Assembly (NCBI RefSeq): GCF_000306115.2
Contig: NZ_AKWX02000016.1
Span: 1-64,000 of the forward strand
From: Leptospira wolffii serovar Khorat str. Khorat-H2
GTDB lineage: Bacteria > Spirochaetota > Leptospiria > Leptospirales > Leptospiraceae
Direction: 5' to 3'
DNA length: 64,000 nt
Positions 8,878-18,582 of the stretch are shown here, piece after piece. Numbering within the stretch: the first letter of the stretch is position 1; each line of letters begins with the position of its first letter. Below the pieces are notes generated by a model. The model saw only the letters and a program-made list of their open reading frames with translations, ran no database searches and had not been told where the DNA came from. Made by a program: the position numbers and the translations under genes.

Positions 8878-9028
8878 TCAAGTCCCCTAGTTCGGAAAGA
8901 AATAAAAACGCGTTCGCATATATTTATAAGAAGAAAATCGAGGTTCAAGCAATAAATTGACCGAACGGTAAACTTCCGGGAAACCCGAAAGAAAACTGTA
9001 ACAAATACTACAGCTTTTATCGAGCGAG
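8878..9028. other. Intergenic spacer
   Basis: Together with the barrel remnant that follows it forms a gap of about 410 bp without an intact gene. The first part is the leader and promoter region of the barrel gene; no clear -10/-35 pair or repeat stands out. Confidence 0.4.
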
Positions 9029-9282
9029 CTAAAAATTTTCCTCCGATCCGAAGTTGATTGCCTTGGAAATTCCGAATTGTACCGAATTCGCCTTAGTATT
9101 TCCTCTTCCTACGAGGCTTGCATATAGATTTCGGGCAAGATTGTGATGAGTGCCTGCTCGGACTGGGATATGTCGTCGCCCGATTTGGCGGCTAGCGCGA
9201 AGTTGTCTCCTTGGAAGTTGTAATTCCTTTGATATGTATCGTAGGAAATCCAAAGGCCGAATCCGATATCAGATCTGTTGGG
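9029..9282 (-). pseudogene. Frameshifted C-terminal remnant of an outer-membrane protein
   Basis: Immediately behind lpxK and in its reading frame past the stop, the minus strand reads SDIGFGLWISYDTYQRNYNF then QGDNFALAAKSGDDISQSEQ. These are amphipathic strands typical of an outer-membrane barrel. The frame then breaks near 9150, and the adjacent frame continues NLARNLYASLVGRGNTKANS then VQFGISKAINFGSEENF, ending in phenylalanine as barrel proteins do. Joined across one frameshift, the pieces look like the last 90 or so residues of a barrel protein with no start. I infer a leftover of a deleted or recombined gene. Confidence 0.6.
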
Positions 9283-9291
9283 AAACTCTCC

Positions 9292-10335
9292 CTATCCGGT
9301 CAAAGCGTGAACGGATTCTAACAGAATGCTTTCTTCTTCCAACTTGGTCGTGAGTTTTAGATAAAACCAACGTTGCGATTCCGATGGTGGGACAAGCCCG
9401 ACGAGTTTCACCGCGTCCTTCTCCGTACATACGATATACTCTTTTCCCTTAGCAAGTTCTAAGATTCGGAGTATATCTTCCTTCGAGTATTCCCGGTGAT
9501 CTGCAAACGCCTTACATGCGAATTCTGCTAAGTTTAATTTTCGTAAGGAAGACCAAAAAGGTTCCGGATTTCCCAATCCGCAAAATGCGAAAACGGATTT
9601 ATTTTTCAGAGATCCAGGGGACAAGACTATTTTCGAAGCGACGATGGGCTGTAACGCTTCAGGAACAAAATAAAATCGTAATATTTTCTTCGGTTTGTAT
9701 TTGGAAAGCCATCGTTCCAGCGATCTTTCGAATTTTTCCTCGAATTTGGAGGCGACTACGATATCGGCCCTATTGACGGATCCAAAGGATTCTCTTAAGA
9801 GCCCGAGGGGTAGAACGAAATCCTTTTTATCCAGTCGGGTAGAATCGATCAGCACTATATCCAGATCCCTTTCCAATGCATGGTGTTGGAATCCGTCGTC
9901 CAAAAGGACGAAGACTTTTCGGTTTTCGGGAATTCCTAGAACCTTTCTGAATTCGAAATAGGATTCGTATCTGCTTCTTCCTACGAATACTTCGGTGAAA
10001 GGCAGATTCTTCTTTATGAGTAAAGGCTCGTCTCCTACTTCATTTGCTTCGGAGTCGACGGAGACTCTTCTCGTTCCGGATCCGGAAGAACCGTAGCCTC
10101 TGCTCAATACTACGATAGGAAAATCGGGAAAATTCATAGTCAGAAGTTTCGCGAGGTGCAGGATGAAAGGGGTCTTTCCCGTTCCTCCTACGCTGAAATT
10201 TCCCACACTGATTACGAAAGCTTGAGGAAGTTTTTTCTTCCCGGTTCGTAAGCGATCCAAGAAAAATAAGATTCGATAGAGAATACTTAAAGGAAATAGA
10301 ATAGGGAAGAGAATCAGTCGGACGAACGGATGCAT
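9292..10335 (-). CDS. lpxK: Tetraacyldisaccharide 4'-kinase LpxK
   Basis: Inner-membrane kinase that phosphorylates the 4' position of the lipid A precursor disaccharide. The 347-residue length matches the family. An N-terminal membrane helix (residues 4-26) is followed by SVGNFSVGGTGKTP, the LpxK P-loop around residues 43-56, then SRGYG and the DDGFQH motif with its conserved aspartates and histidine, and later the EKDAVKL segment. It follows msbA by 8 bp on the same strand, a common msbA-lpxK operon arrangement for building and flipping lipid A. Start ATG at 10335. Confidence 0.95.
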   Translation of the reverse strand: MHPFVRLILFPILFPLSILYRILFFLDRLRTGKKKLPQAFVISVGNFSVGGTGKTPFILHLAKLLTMNFPDFPIVVLSRGYGSSGSGTRRVSVDSEANEVGDEPLLIKKNLPFTEVFVGRSRYESYFEFRKVLGIPENRKVFVLLDDGFQHHALERDLDIVLIDSTRLDKKDFVLPLGLLRESFGSVNRADIVVASKFEEKFERSLERWLSKYKPKKILRFYFVPEALQPIVASKIVLSPGSLKNKSVFAFCGLGNPEPFWSSLRKLNLAEFACKAFADHREYSKEDILRILELAKGKEYIVCTEKDAVKLVGLVPPSESQRWFYLKLTTKLEEESILLESVHALTG

Positions 10336-10343
10336 TTTCGACC

Positions 10344-12227
10344 TTAGACGGGGGACTCGGCGAATTGCATCTCGTAAAGTTTCTTGTATTTTCCGTCCAA
10401 GCGGATCAGATCCGCATGACTTCCGGATTCGACCACTTTCCCCTCTTCCATTGCGAAAATCGTATCCGCGATTTGAACGGTCGAAAGACGGTGTGCGACT
10501 ACGATTACCGTCCGATTCTTGTATAGTGATTCCAAGGCTTGCTGGACGATTCTTTCCGATTCGGTATCCAAGGCGGAAGTAGCCTCGTCCAATATCAGAA
10601 TTTCTGGATTATTGATAAGTGCTCTAGCGATGGACAATCTTTGTCTTTGTCCTCCGGAAAGCATTACGCCTCTTTCTCCCACAATCGTATCGAAACCGTC
10701 CTCAAAGGAGAGAATGAAATCGTTTGCGAAAGCCAGTTCGGCGGCTTCTCTCATTTTATCTTCGGGAACGTTATCGGTCCCGTAACATATATTCTCCCGA
10801 ATACTTCCGTTAAATAGGAACACCTGTTGGTTGACGATGGAGATTTTTTTGCGGAGAGAAGGGAGGTCTAGATTTCTAAGATCCGTTCCGTCCCAAACGA
10901 TTCTCCCTTCCGTAGGATCGATCAATCTAGGTATCAGATCTACGATCGTGGATTTTCCAGCACCGGAAGCTCCGACTAACGCAATCGTTGCACCTTTAGG
11001 AACTCTCAGGTCCAAACCGGAAAGGGCGGGAGTCCTCGCTCCCGGATATGTGTAACCCACCGATTCGAATCTTAGTTCGTCCGAAAGTCTTTTCGGATAC
11101 ACCGGATTCTTAGGCTGTTTGATATCGGTTTCGCTGTCCAATAATTCGAAGACTCGGTTTCCTGCGGCTACGGCACTTTGGATAGAATTGGAAAGCATCC
11201 CCATCTGCTTGAACGGTCTGGTTAGAAATACCAAGGTAAGGAAGAATACCATGAAGTCTCCCAGAGAGAATTGTCGGAGTTCCATCAAATAGGCTCCGAA
11301 GCCCAGGAAGATAACTGCGACGATGGAGCTGGATAATTCCACTAAAGAAGGACCGATCTGGTGGTAAAAATGTCCTTTGAAAGTCTTTTCCGCTAAGTCG
11401 TTATTGATTTCCCAGAACCGATCCGCCTCCGCTTTCTCCATAGAGAACGCGCGAATCACTCGTATTCCTGAGATCACTTCTTGCAGATGCCCGTTCAGAG
11501 AAGATAGACGCTCTTGTTGGCTTCGGGTCGCCTTTCTGATTCTATCGGCAAAGGATGTCACGGGACCCATGATAAGAGGGACTACTACGATCACCGCGAC
11601 GAACATCTCCCAACTCAAGAAAAGAAGAATGAGCAAATGCGTGATTATATAAAAGAAATCCACGATCGCGTCTTTGAGATCCGAGCTGATTAGTTTGGCC
11701 AGGACTTCCACGTCGTTGATGATACGACTCATGAAGATCCCGGTTTTTTCCTGCACGAAATGATTGAGAGGAAGTTCCTGAGCCTTGGAATAAAGTTCCA
11801 ATCTCAGATCGCGAACGGCAAGATATCCTCCGGAATTAATGCAATATACCGCGCCTGCCAGGAACAGAAGTTTGGCAAAATAGATGGGAAAGATGAAAAG
11901 ACAGAACATCAGAACGAGTTTGTCCTTAGGCAAGGAAATCAAATAGGCGTTCAAGCTCAGCTTGCTCTCTGCAAGGAGTAGTTCGACTTTTTCGAATCCC
12001 TCTAAGGATTCCTGTTTCTCCTTTTTCTCCAAGACAGCTTTGTCTTTTTTCGTGAGTGAAATCTCGAAGTCGGCTTTTCCGCCCTTGCCGATAGCGTCGA
12101 AGATGGGGATGATACTGGTGAGAGAGGCTCCGTTCAATACGGAGACTAGGAAAGATAATACTATCCCGGTGATTAATCTGTATTTGTACTTGAAGGAATA
12201 CCCCAAGAGGCGTCTATAGACGTTCAT
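10344..12227 (-). CDS. msbA: Lipid A flippase, MsbA-type ABC exporter
   Basis: A 627-residue half-transporter: six TM helices within residues 17-340, then a nucleotide-binding domain with Walker A GASGAGKST (419-427), Q-loop region near 467, signature LSGGQ (523-527), Walker B ILILDEAT and the H-loop AHRLST. Pairing with lpxK points to lipid A-core export rather than multidrug export. The segment between TM1 and TM2 (about residues 45-100) is long and highly charged, clearly bigger than the short loop of E. coli MsbA. Start ATG at 12227 lies only 9 bp from the divergent lipoprotein gene, so the two promoters must overlap the opposing coding ends or the neighbour starts further in. Confidence 0.9.
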   Translation of the reverse strand: MNVYRRLLGYSFKYKYRLITGIVLSFLVSVLNGASLTSIIPIFDAIGKGGKADFEISLTKKDKAVLEKKEKQESLEGFEKVELLLAESKLSLNAYLISLPKDKLVLMFCLFIFPIYFAKLLFLAGAVYCINSGGYLAVRDLRLELYSKAQELPLNHFVQEKTGIFMSRIINDVEVLAKLISSDLKDAIVDFFYIITHLLILLFLSWEMFVAVIVVVPLIMGPVTSFADRIRKATRSQQERLSSLNGHLQEVISGIRVIRAFSMEKAEADRFWEINNDLAEKTFKGHFYHQIGPSLVELSSSIVAVIFLGFGAYLMELRQFSLGDFMVFFLTLVFLTRPFKQMGMLSNSIQSAVAAGNRVFELLDSETDIKQPKNPVYPKRLSDELRFESVGYTYPGARTPALSGLDLRVPKGATIALVGASGAGKSTIVDLIPRLIDPTEGRIVWDGTDLRNLDLPSLRKKISIVNQQVFLFNGSIRENICYGTDNVPEDKMREAAELAFANDFILSFEDGFDTIVGERGVMLSGGQRQRLSIARALINNPEILILDEATSALDTESERIVQQALESLYKNRTVIVVAHRLSTVQIADTIFAMEEGKVVESGSHADLIRLDGKYKKLYEMQFAESPV

Positions 12228-12236
12228 AGGTCCGGA

Positions 12237-13739
12237 ATGTTTTATCCTAGGTTTCTAGACGTGGCTCCGGATCCGAATGTAGGAGTTCCAAAACCAACTC
12301 TTACCTTTTCCCTGGCTTTCCTTCTTTTGTCCCTTCTTTTTTGGGGTTGCCAAAGAGAGCCCAAAAAACCGGGAGAATTGGTATTTTCTCTCGCTTCGGA
12401 TCCGATCTCTTTGGACCCCATCCAGTCCACGGATCTCTCTTCAAGAATCGTCCTGAAATATCTGACTAGAAAATTATTCGAAACGGATTCGGAAGGTAAA
12501 ATTCTACCCTCCCTGGTATCCAAATACTCCATCGCAAACGGAAAGCTCCCGAACACCAGAACTCTTGTTCTGGAATTTAACCGTAATTCTTCAAATTCCG
12601 TTCCGGTTTACGCAGAGACGGTCCTGCAATCCTTGGAAAAACTGAGAACGGTCCAAGGACCTAAGAGGAGCGCTTATTCTTTTCTAAAAGGAGGAAGGGT
12701 GCTTTCCCAATTCTCCCTAGAATTGTATTTCGAGGGAGGCTTACGGGAAGCCTTGGAAAAATTGTCTCTACCTCAAGCCTGGATTCTTTGCGAATCTCCG
12801 GAGAAGGCTTGCGGAGAATTTCGTCTATCGGAATGGAAACGAAATAACTTCATACGCATCGTTTCGAACGGAGAGACTTCCTCCGCGAAGGAAATATTAT
12901 TTCGGATTCTTCCTCAGGCAAGTACCGGTTTGTTTCTATACTCCAAAGGAGAATTGGACTGGATGAAGTTACCCAATTTTCTTCTGAGGAATTCGATCGT
13001 GAAAGAAGAGGATATTTCCGTCAGAAAGGGAGGCGGAGTCCAATACGTTGCGATTAACTCCGGCGATCCTTGCTTCGATAAGAATTTTAGAAAAGCTTTA
13101 AATTATGCGGTCGATAAAAGGCTGATCGTAAAGGTTCTCCTGGAAGGTAAGGGAGAAGTTGCTGTAGGTCCTTTCCCCGGTTCCGTATCGTCGAGCTTGG
13201 GAAGAACGGAGGAATTCTATCCTTATGACGTGGATCTTGCGAAGGAATACTTAATAAAATCCTCATGTTATCCGGCCATATTGGAAAGGGTTCTTGATTT
13301 CAGGATGAGGGGGGACGAGGAGAATCAGGCGAACGGTGCCGCGATTGTAGAAAACTTGCGGGAACTAGGCTTGAAAATTAAAATCAATCCGATGGAAAAA
13401 GCGGCCTTATACAAGGAAAACGGGGAAAGAAAAGGGGATTTAACTCTTCTCTTTTGGTATGCCGATTTTCCGGGACCCTGGGCATTTTTGGATCCTCTTT
13501 TTGCCGGGGATAGATTCGGAAATGCGGGAAATCGAGCCTTCTTCTCCCACCCCGAAATGGAGAGAATATTTAAAGAGGTTCGATCCACCGATAAAATCGA
13601 TACCAAGGAAAATGCAAAAAGGGCCCTTCTCGTTTTGGGAGAAGAAGCCCCTTGGATTTTTCTTTGGTCCCCTTATGAATTATATCTAATGGGAAAAGAA
13701 TTAAACCTTCCGATCAATCGTCGTTTGGATCCGAACTAG
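12237..13739 (+). CDS. Oligopeptide-type ABC transporter substrate-binding lipoprotein
   Basis: SBP_bac_5 (DppA/OppA) family. The hydrophobic stretch LAFLLLSLLFWGC ends in a lipobox with Cys38. The mature protein opens ELVFSLASDPISLDPIQSTD, the usual family start, and later contains ALNYAVDKRLIVKVLLEGKG with GEVAVGPFPG, the family signature. The length is 500 residues. The 25 residues before the hydrophobic core are unusually long for a lipoprotein leader, so GTG at 12261 is a fair alternative start. No permease or ATPase genes adjoin it. The 3' end overlaps the convergent PBP gene by 26 bp. Confidence 0.85.
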   Translation: MFYPRFLDVAPDPNVGVPKPTLTFSLAFLLLSLLFWGCQREPKKPGELVFSLASDPISLDPIQSTDLSSRIVLKYLTRKLFETDSEGKILPSLVSKYSIANGKLPNTRTLVLEFNRNSSNSVPVYAETVLQSLEKLRTVQGPKRSAYSFLKGGRVLSQFSLELYFEGGLREALEKLSLPQAWILCESPEKACGEFRLSEWKRNNFIRIVSNGETSSAKEILFRILPQASTGLFLYSKGELDWMKLPNFLLRNSIVKEEDISVRKGGGVQYVAINSGDPCFDKNFRKALNYAVDKRLIVKVLLEGKGEVAVGPFPGSVSSSLGRTEEFYPYDVDLAKEYLIKSSCYPAILERVLDFRMRGDEENQANGAAIVENLRELGLKIKINPMEKAALYKENGERKGDLTLLFWYADFPGPWAFLDPLFAGDRFGNAGNRAFFSHPEMERIFKEVRSTDKIDTKENAKRALLVLGEEAPWIFLWSPYELYLMGKELNLPINRRLDPN

Positions 13740-16101
13740 TAGCCGGTAGATCCAATTCGACTGCGTCTTCATCGGATAAAGCGTCGGTACCTTCCGAACC
13801 GGACGCGGTGCCTTCTCCCTGACTCGTAGGCGTGGGAGTAGAAGAACTAGGTTGGTCTCCCACATAATAGTATTGGCCGAGTAGAGGGTGCTTGCAATTG
13901 GCTTCGTTGGACAATAGTCCTCCGGTCTCCGCGCATACGTCGACTTTCACATAATCTCCGTTAAACGGTGGAATGAGACTTTCTCCGAATCCTATGGTAC
14001 GAGCGACGTAGGAGACGTATCGGAACCAGATATTTCCGCTGGTCCCGGATCCAGAGCCCGGAAACGGGGCTCCTATATCGTTGCCTACCCAGACGGTAGT
14101 TACTAGATTCGGGTTCACTCCCGCGAACCAAACGTCACGGACTCCCTTTCTTTTTCCCCAACGCTTTTGGGCCTCTTTAGGAGATTGAACGGTTCCGGTC
14201 TTGCCTCCTAGAGGAAATTTTTCCCCGTCTTTCAGGCCGACTTTCAGGGTTCCTTCTTCCGAAACCACGGCTTCCAAAAGATTTAAGGTCATGGCGCATG
14301 CGACCGGATCCAAGATTTGTTCCGCTTCCGCAGGATTGATCGGAGGGCTGGAATAAAGCTCCGAGCCTTCGAAATCCGTGATTCTTAGTATTTCGATCGG
14401 TTTCACCTTTTTTCCCAAATTGGCGATGGTAGCGTAGATCGTAGCCAATTCCTTGGGAGAAAGTTCTCCGGATCCTAAGGCGAGAGTTAGATTGGGTTGG
14501 AATCTTCGGTTCAATTCGGATCGATCCAGATCCAGGATTTTGCCTAGAGTGGAGAGAAAATCTCCTACTCCGATTTCATCCATGAATTTGACCGCGACTG
14601 TGTTGACGGATTGGGCGAAAGCTACGCGCACTTGCATGGCCCCTCTGTGCCCCTTGTACCAATTCTTGGGCGCGTATCCTCGGATCTTGATCGGTTCGTC
14701 CGTGACTATGGAGGTCGGGGTCGCGTATCTTTTCTCGAAGGCCAATAGATACACCAAGGCTTTGATCGAGGAACCCGGTTGTCGGACCGCGGAAACCGCC
14801 CGATTTAAACGGAATATATTAGAAATCTTGTAACTACCTACCATTGCCTCCACGTAACCGTTGGATGGATTGATGGAGATCAGACTTCCGTTCATATTCT
14901 CTATGATTTTTTTCTGGAGGGCGGCCTCTTCGTTGCTTCCCGCTTTTATGAATGCCGCCTTATCTTCCGTAAGTTTTTTACGTACGCTTTCGATTCCTTC
15001 TCTCAGGGAACGTTCCGCAGCATCTTGTTTATCGTAGTCGAGGGTGGTATATACGTTCATTCCGCGACTCTCTAGATCGATTTCTGAGAAATTATCGATT
15101 ACGAATTGGCGAATCCCGAAATTAAAATCCGGAGCCAAATTGATCGTGAAGTCCTTATCGAATCCGTATTTTCCGATTTCGGAGCTGATTACGACTTTGT
15201 CGTCTTCTTCTTTCGTTTCTTCCACGGAGTAAGCGGCTCGGAACTTGCGAACATTCAAGTCCACCTTCTTCTCGAAATCCTTTTCGATGGATTTTGGATT
15301 GGGATGTAGATCCTTATTGGAACCCATGGCGGTCATCACCATCTTCTGGCGCTTAAGAGCGATCTTTGGATTTCGAACCGCATTGAAATTGGAAGGAGCG
15401 GGAATCGTTCCCACGAGTAAGGCGGCCTCCGCGGGAGTGAGTTCGTAGGCGGGCTTATTGAAATAATATCTGGAAGCCTCTTCTACTCCGGTATTTCCTT
15501 CTCCTAGAAAGATTCGGTTCAGATACATTGCAAGAATCGTATTCTTATCGAACTTGCTCTCCAGATAAAAAGTACAATAGAATTCGGTCAGCTTATTGAA
15601 TACGTTACGCGCCCCTAGATCGAGAGTGAGTTTCGCCAATTGCTGTGTGATTGTCGATCCCCCTTGTTTGCGAAAAGTGGTGAGATTGACCACGATCGCC
15701 CGGGCTAGAGCGGTGAAATTCACTCCGTTATGTTGGTAGAAATCCCGGTCTTCGGAACTGAGAAGGGCCCAGATAATATTACCATGATGGGAAAGATTGT
15801 CCGTGCGGATAGGGCGGAATTTCCTTCTGGAAAATTCTCCGATTAGTTTTCCGTTTTTATCCAGAATCCGAATCGGTTTGATTTCGTTCGGATCGTAAGT
15901 ATCGGATACTTCTCTCTGGAAAGTTTCCAGATTTCGAGCTACGTCTTCTTGTTTGGTAAGCCATACTACGTAGGATCCTCCGATTAGGAACGCGGCAACG
16001 ACTATACCGCCGATGGTAGAATACTTTAGTATGGATTTCCAATTCTTCTTAGCGTATCGGTATAAGGAGGCTAGGAATGCGAAGATTCTTTCTTTATTCA
16101 T
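13714..16101 (-). CDS. Class A penicillin-binding protein (PBP1a-like)
   Basis: Bifunctional peptidoglycan synthase of 795 residues. A TM anchor lies at residues 29-48. The glycosyltransferase 51 domain has SSEDRDFYQHNGV (catalytic Glu117) and GGSTITQQLAK (147-157). The transpeptidase domain has SSIK (nucleophile Ser444), SVN (498-500) and KTGT (634-637). The last 45 residues are serine/threonine/acidic low complexity. I chose ATG 16101, which puts the membrane anchor close to the N-terminus; a TTG at 16188 would add 29 residues. It synthesises and crosslinks glycan strands in the periplasm. It is monocistronic by position. Confidence 0.92.
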   Translation of the reverse strand: MNKERIFAFLASLYRYAKKNWKSILKYSTIGGIVVAAFLIGGSYVVWLTKQEDVARNLETFQREVSDTYDPNEIKPIRILDKNGKLIGEFSRRKFRPIRTDNLSHHGNIIWALLSSEDRDFYQHNGVNFTALARAIVVNLTTFRKQGGSTITQQLAKLTLDLGARNVFNKLTEFYCTFYLESKFDKNTILAMYLNRIFLGEGNTGVEEASRYYFNKPAYELTPAEAALLVGTIPAPSNFNAVRNPKIALKRQKMVMTAMGSNKDLHPNPKSIEKDFEKKVDLNVRKFRAAYSVEETKEEDDKVVISSEIGKYGFDKDFTINLAPDFNFGIRQFVIDNFSEIDLESRGMNVYTTLDYDKQDAAERSLREGIESVRKKLTEDKAAFIKAGSNEEAALQKKIIENMNGSLISINPSNGYVEAMVGSYKISNIFRLNRAVSAVRQPGSSIKALVYLLAFEKRYATPTSIVTDEPIKIRGYAPKNWYKGHRGAMQVRVAFAQSVNTVAVKFMDEIGVGDFLSTLGKILDLDRSELNRRFQPNLTLALGSGELSPKELATIYATIANLGKKVKPIEILRITDFEGSELYSSPPINPAEAEQILDPVACAMTLNLLEAVVSEEGTLKVGLKDGEKFPLGGKTGTVQSPKEAQKRWGKRKGVRDVWFAGVNPNLVTTVWVGNDIGAPFPGSGSGTSGNIWFRYVSYVARTIGFGESLIPPFNGDYVKVDVCAETGGLLSNEANCKHPLLGQYYYVGDQPSSSTPTPTSQGEGTASGSEGTDALSDEDAVELDLPATSSDPNDD

Positions 16102-16312
16102 AAGGTTCCGTCTGTAAGTTTTCCGGTTTAATAAGGGGAATGGAAAGGATTTTTTCCTCGTTTCCGGACCCTTTCGGACACATACCAATCCTACCCTGGG
16201 GTCAGGATGGGACGGACAGAAAGATATACGATTCTTCTCGACATTCGAAAGTAATCTGCTATAACCTTGGTTCGGCGAGAAGAGACTAAAAACCTCCGTC
16301 CGACGAACGATT

Positions 16313-17230
16313 ATGGAAAGAGATCCGTCTCCTAAAGAAGTTTTCCGTTATTCCGGCGCTTTTCCTAGTTCCGATTCGGAAAAATCCGGATTTGCGGACG
16401 TGATTTCCCTTGTGAGCTCCGATGTGGGAGTTCCAACGGATCTTTCCCATTTATATTTGAATTCCGGAGGAGAGGCCTGGGCCAATCTGGGCTTCTGGAA
16501 AGAATCGAACCGCTATGGAGAAGCCTGCGCGGAACTGGCCCGTGTTCTGGGAAAGCTGGGAGAATTGTCGGAAGAATCCAGGGTCTTGGATCTAGGCTTC
16601 GGTTGCGGGGAGCAATTCCGAATTTGGCAAAGGGAGTTCGGGGTTCCTTTCGAGCATCTAACCGGTTTAAATATCTCGAAGCCTCAATACCAATTCGCTA
16701 AAAATAAATATTCGGATCCGAACCGGTCTCCCGAATTAATCTTAGGCGGGATCGAAAAATTGACCGCATTTCCGGATAAGCATTTCGATCGGGTAATCGC
16801 GTTAGACAGCTTTTATTTTTTCCCCAATAGGGACAAGGTGGTATCCCAGATCTTTCGGATTCTGAAACCGGGAGGGATTTTCTCTTCGACCGAGATATTT
16901 CTTTCGGATAGAAGGATCGGATTCTGGGAAAATGCTAAACGCTTTCTGATCGCCTGGGCCGCAAGAATGCCCAGAAGCGGATGGACCAGTGCGGAAAAGA
17001 TCATCGAGTCCTATTCTTCCCAAGGGTTTCTGTTCGAGGCGTTGGAAAGGATAGATCCTTACGTTTTCGAAGGGTTCTCGGACTTCCTACTTTCCAAAAC
17101 AAGAGAGAAGGATTCGGGTATGCCGGGCAGATTGAAGACCAGATATAAAATTCTGGCCGATTATCTAGGGTCGGAGGCCATCAAAAAACATTTCGAATAT
17201 TGGATCTATAAGGTTCGAAGACCTAAATAA
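16313..17230 (+). CDS. SAM-dependent methyltransferase
   Basis: Class I methyltransferase, 305 residues. Motif I is VLDLGFGCGEQF (about residues 93-104), followed by the TGLNISKPQYQFAKNKY segment that is common in sterol, sarcosine and cyclopropane-type methyltransferases, then FDRVIALDSFYFF and LKPGGIF (post-II/III). No signal peptide. It is convergent with an FAD oxidoreductase (11-bp gap). In other bacteria a related oxidoreductase family neighbours cyclopropane-fatty-acid-type methyltransferases, so a lipid substrate is a possible but unproven reading. Start ATG at 16313. Confidence 0.8.
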   Translation: MERDPSPKEVFRYSGAFPSSDSEKSGFADVISLVSSDVGVPTDLSHLYLNSGGEAWANLGFWKESNRYGEACAELARVLGKLGELSEESRVLDLGFGCGEQFRIWQREFGVPFEHLTGLNISKPQYQFAKNKYSDPNRSPELILGGIEKLTAFPDKHFDRVIALDSFYFFPNRDKVVSQIFRILKPGGIFSSTEIFLSDRRIGFWENAKRFLIAWAARMPRSGWTSAEKIIESYSSQGFLFEALERIDPYVFEGFSDFLLSKTREKDSGMPGRLKTRYKILADYLGSEAIKKHFEYWIYKVRRPK

Positions 17231-17241
17231 ATATTCAAAAA

Positions 17242-18492
17242 TTATAAACTTCGGTTTACCCAGTCCCTAACGTCCAACGCGGTGGAAACTCCCGCCTCCA
17301 ATAAAGGAATGCCGTATCTGGCGTAGGAGCCGCATAACCATACCTTTCTTCCGGAAGTGTTTTGCAATTCTTTAAGTTCCTCTATGATCTTTTTGGATTT
17401 GAGATCGATCACTGGCCTTTCGAATTTGGATCTGCTGATGATATGTTCTGAACGCGGTTCTATCAATGGATTCCAGGTTTGGAATACCGCTCCTCCACGC
17501 ATGGAAGGTAGAACCTTATTCAGTATAATGGTGGCGGTCGCAGCGGATTGGTCCTCGGAAAGGGAGAAGCACATGGGAGCCCAGTGTCTCTTGTCCTTGG
17601 GCATGAATTTGGAATCGGAATGAGTCACCACTTCGGAGGCTTCGTACTTCAGTTGAGCGATCAGCTCCTTTTCGCGGGAATATTCGTCCGGTAGGATAGA
17701 AACCGCCTGATTGGCTGGGGCCGCCACGACTATGCGATCGAAATATTCTTGGCCGTCCGAGAAATCCAAACGAACTTTACCGTTTTCCAATACGATTTTA
17801 TTCGGGTGGGTGCTTAAGCGGACGTTCTTTGCTTTGGCAGAAAGCCTTTCGGTTACATCTCGAGTACCTTTTAGAGGCGTCAGAAAACGTAGGAACTTCA
17901 GGCCGCTGGAATGGTAACCTATGACGGCTTCCGCGGGATAATTCTTAGCGCTTTCGGAGGTGCAGGTATTGATGGTGGAAAACATGGGAATCAGATATAA
18001 ATTCTCGAAGTCCTTAGAGTATCCGAACCTTTCCAAAAATTCGGAAATGGTGAGCTGTTCCGATCCGAGGGATTCCAATTCCTTACCCGAATCCTCGTAG
18101 AATCGAATCGCATCCGAAAGGATCCTTCTGGATCTGGCGTTGGAAAAGCAGACTAGATAAGGAACGGGTAGGAAATTTCCTCCGAATCCCCAGGTGGAAA
18201 ATCCGAAATAAGTGGTACCGTCCCCGTAATTCAGGGAAAAGGAATAATCTACAGGACGAACTTCGATTCCGGCTTCTTTATAAAGTTCTAATAGACAAGG
18301 ATAGTAATTTCTTTTAAAGGCTCGGAATGGGACGTCTATTCGGATCGAATTTCCCCCCGAGTTCAAATCGGTCCCGTGGGCATCCATTCCTACGAGAGGG
18401 TGTTTTTCCATCAGAACGACTTCGTGTTCTTTGCCTAAGTACCAGGATGCGCTTAAGCCGGCGATGCCGCTTCCGATCACAGCTATTTTCAT
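17242..18492 (-). CDS. FAD-dependent oxidoreductase (amine-oxidase fold, COG2907-like)
   Basis: Begins MKIAVIGSGIAGLSASWYLG, a Rossmann GxGxxG dinucleotide-binding motif at the extreme N-terminus, followed by the acidic end of beta-2 (VVLMEK). Middle segments such as VPFRAFKRNYYPCLLELYKE and VRPVDYSFSL resemble the predicted NAD/FAD-binding proteins that often sit beside cyclopropane-fatty-acid synthase genes. The C-terminus has WLCGSYARYGIPLLEAGVST, the second FAD contact (usually GDA.. in amine oxidases, here varied). I use ATG 18492; ATG 18501 would add three residues. The neighbouring methyltransferase is convergent. Confidence 0.75.
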   Translation of the reverse strand: MKIAVIGSGIAGLSASWYLGKEHEVVLMEKHPLVGMDAHGTDLNSGGNSIRIDVPFRAFKRNYYPCLLELYKEAGIEVRPVDYSFSLNYGDGTTYFGFSTWGFGGNFLPVPYLVCFSNARSRRILSDAIRFYEDSGKELESLGSEQLTISEFLERFGYSKDFENLYLIPMFSTINTCTSESAKNYPAEAVIGYHSSGLKFLRFLTPLKGTRDVTERLSAKAKNVRLSTHPNKIVLENGKVRLDFSDGQEYFDRIVVAAPANQAVSILPDEYSREKELIAQLKYEASEVVTHSDSKFMPKDKRHWAPMCFSLSEDQSAATATIILNKVLPSMRGGAVFQTWNPLIEPRSEHIISRSKFERPVIDLKSKKIIEELKELQNTSGRKVWLCGSYARYGIPLLEAGVSTALDVRDWVNRSL

Positions 18493-18582
18493 TCGAATCA
18501 AGCTTCGGAGTTTCTAAGTAAAAGTTCAAGGTAAAACCGAACTCTTAGGAAAGAGGGATACAAAAAAGGAATCGAACGGAGT

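Noticed and set aside
13714..13739. Overlap of lipoprotein and PBP genes as a possible frameshift
   Set aside because: Both C-termini look natural; a 26-bp convergent overlap is ordinary.
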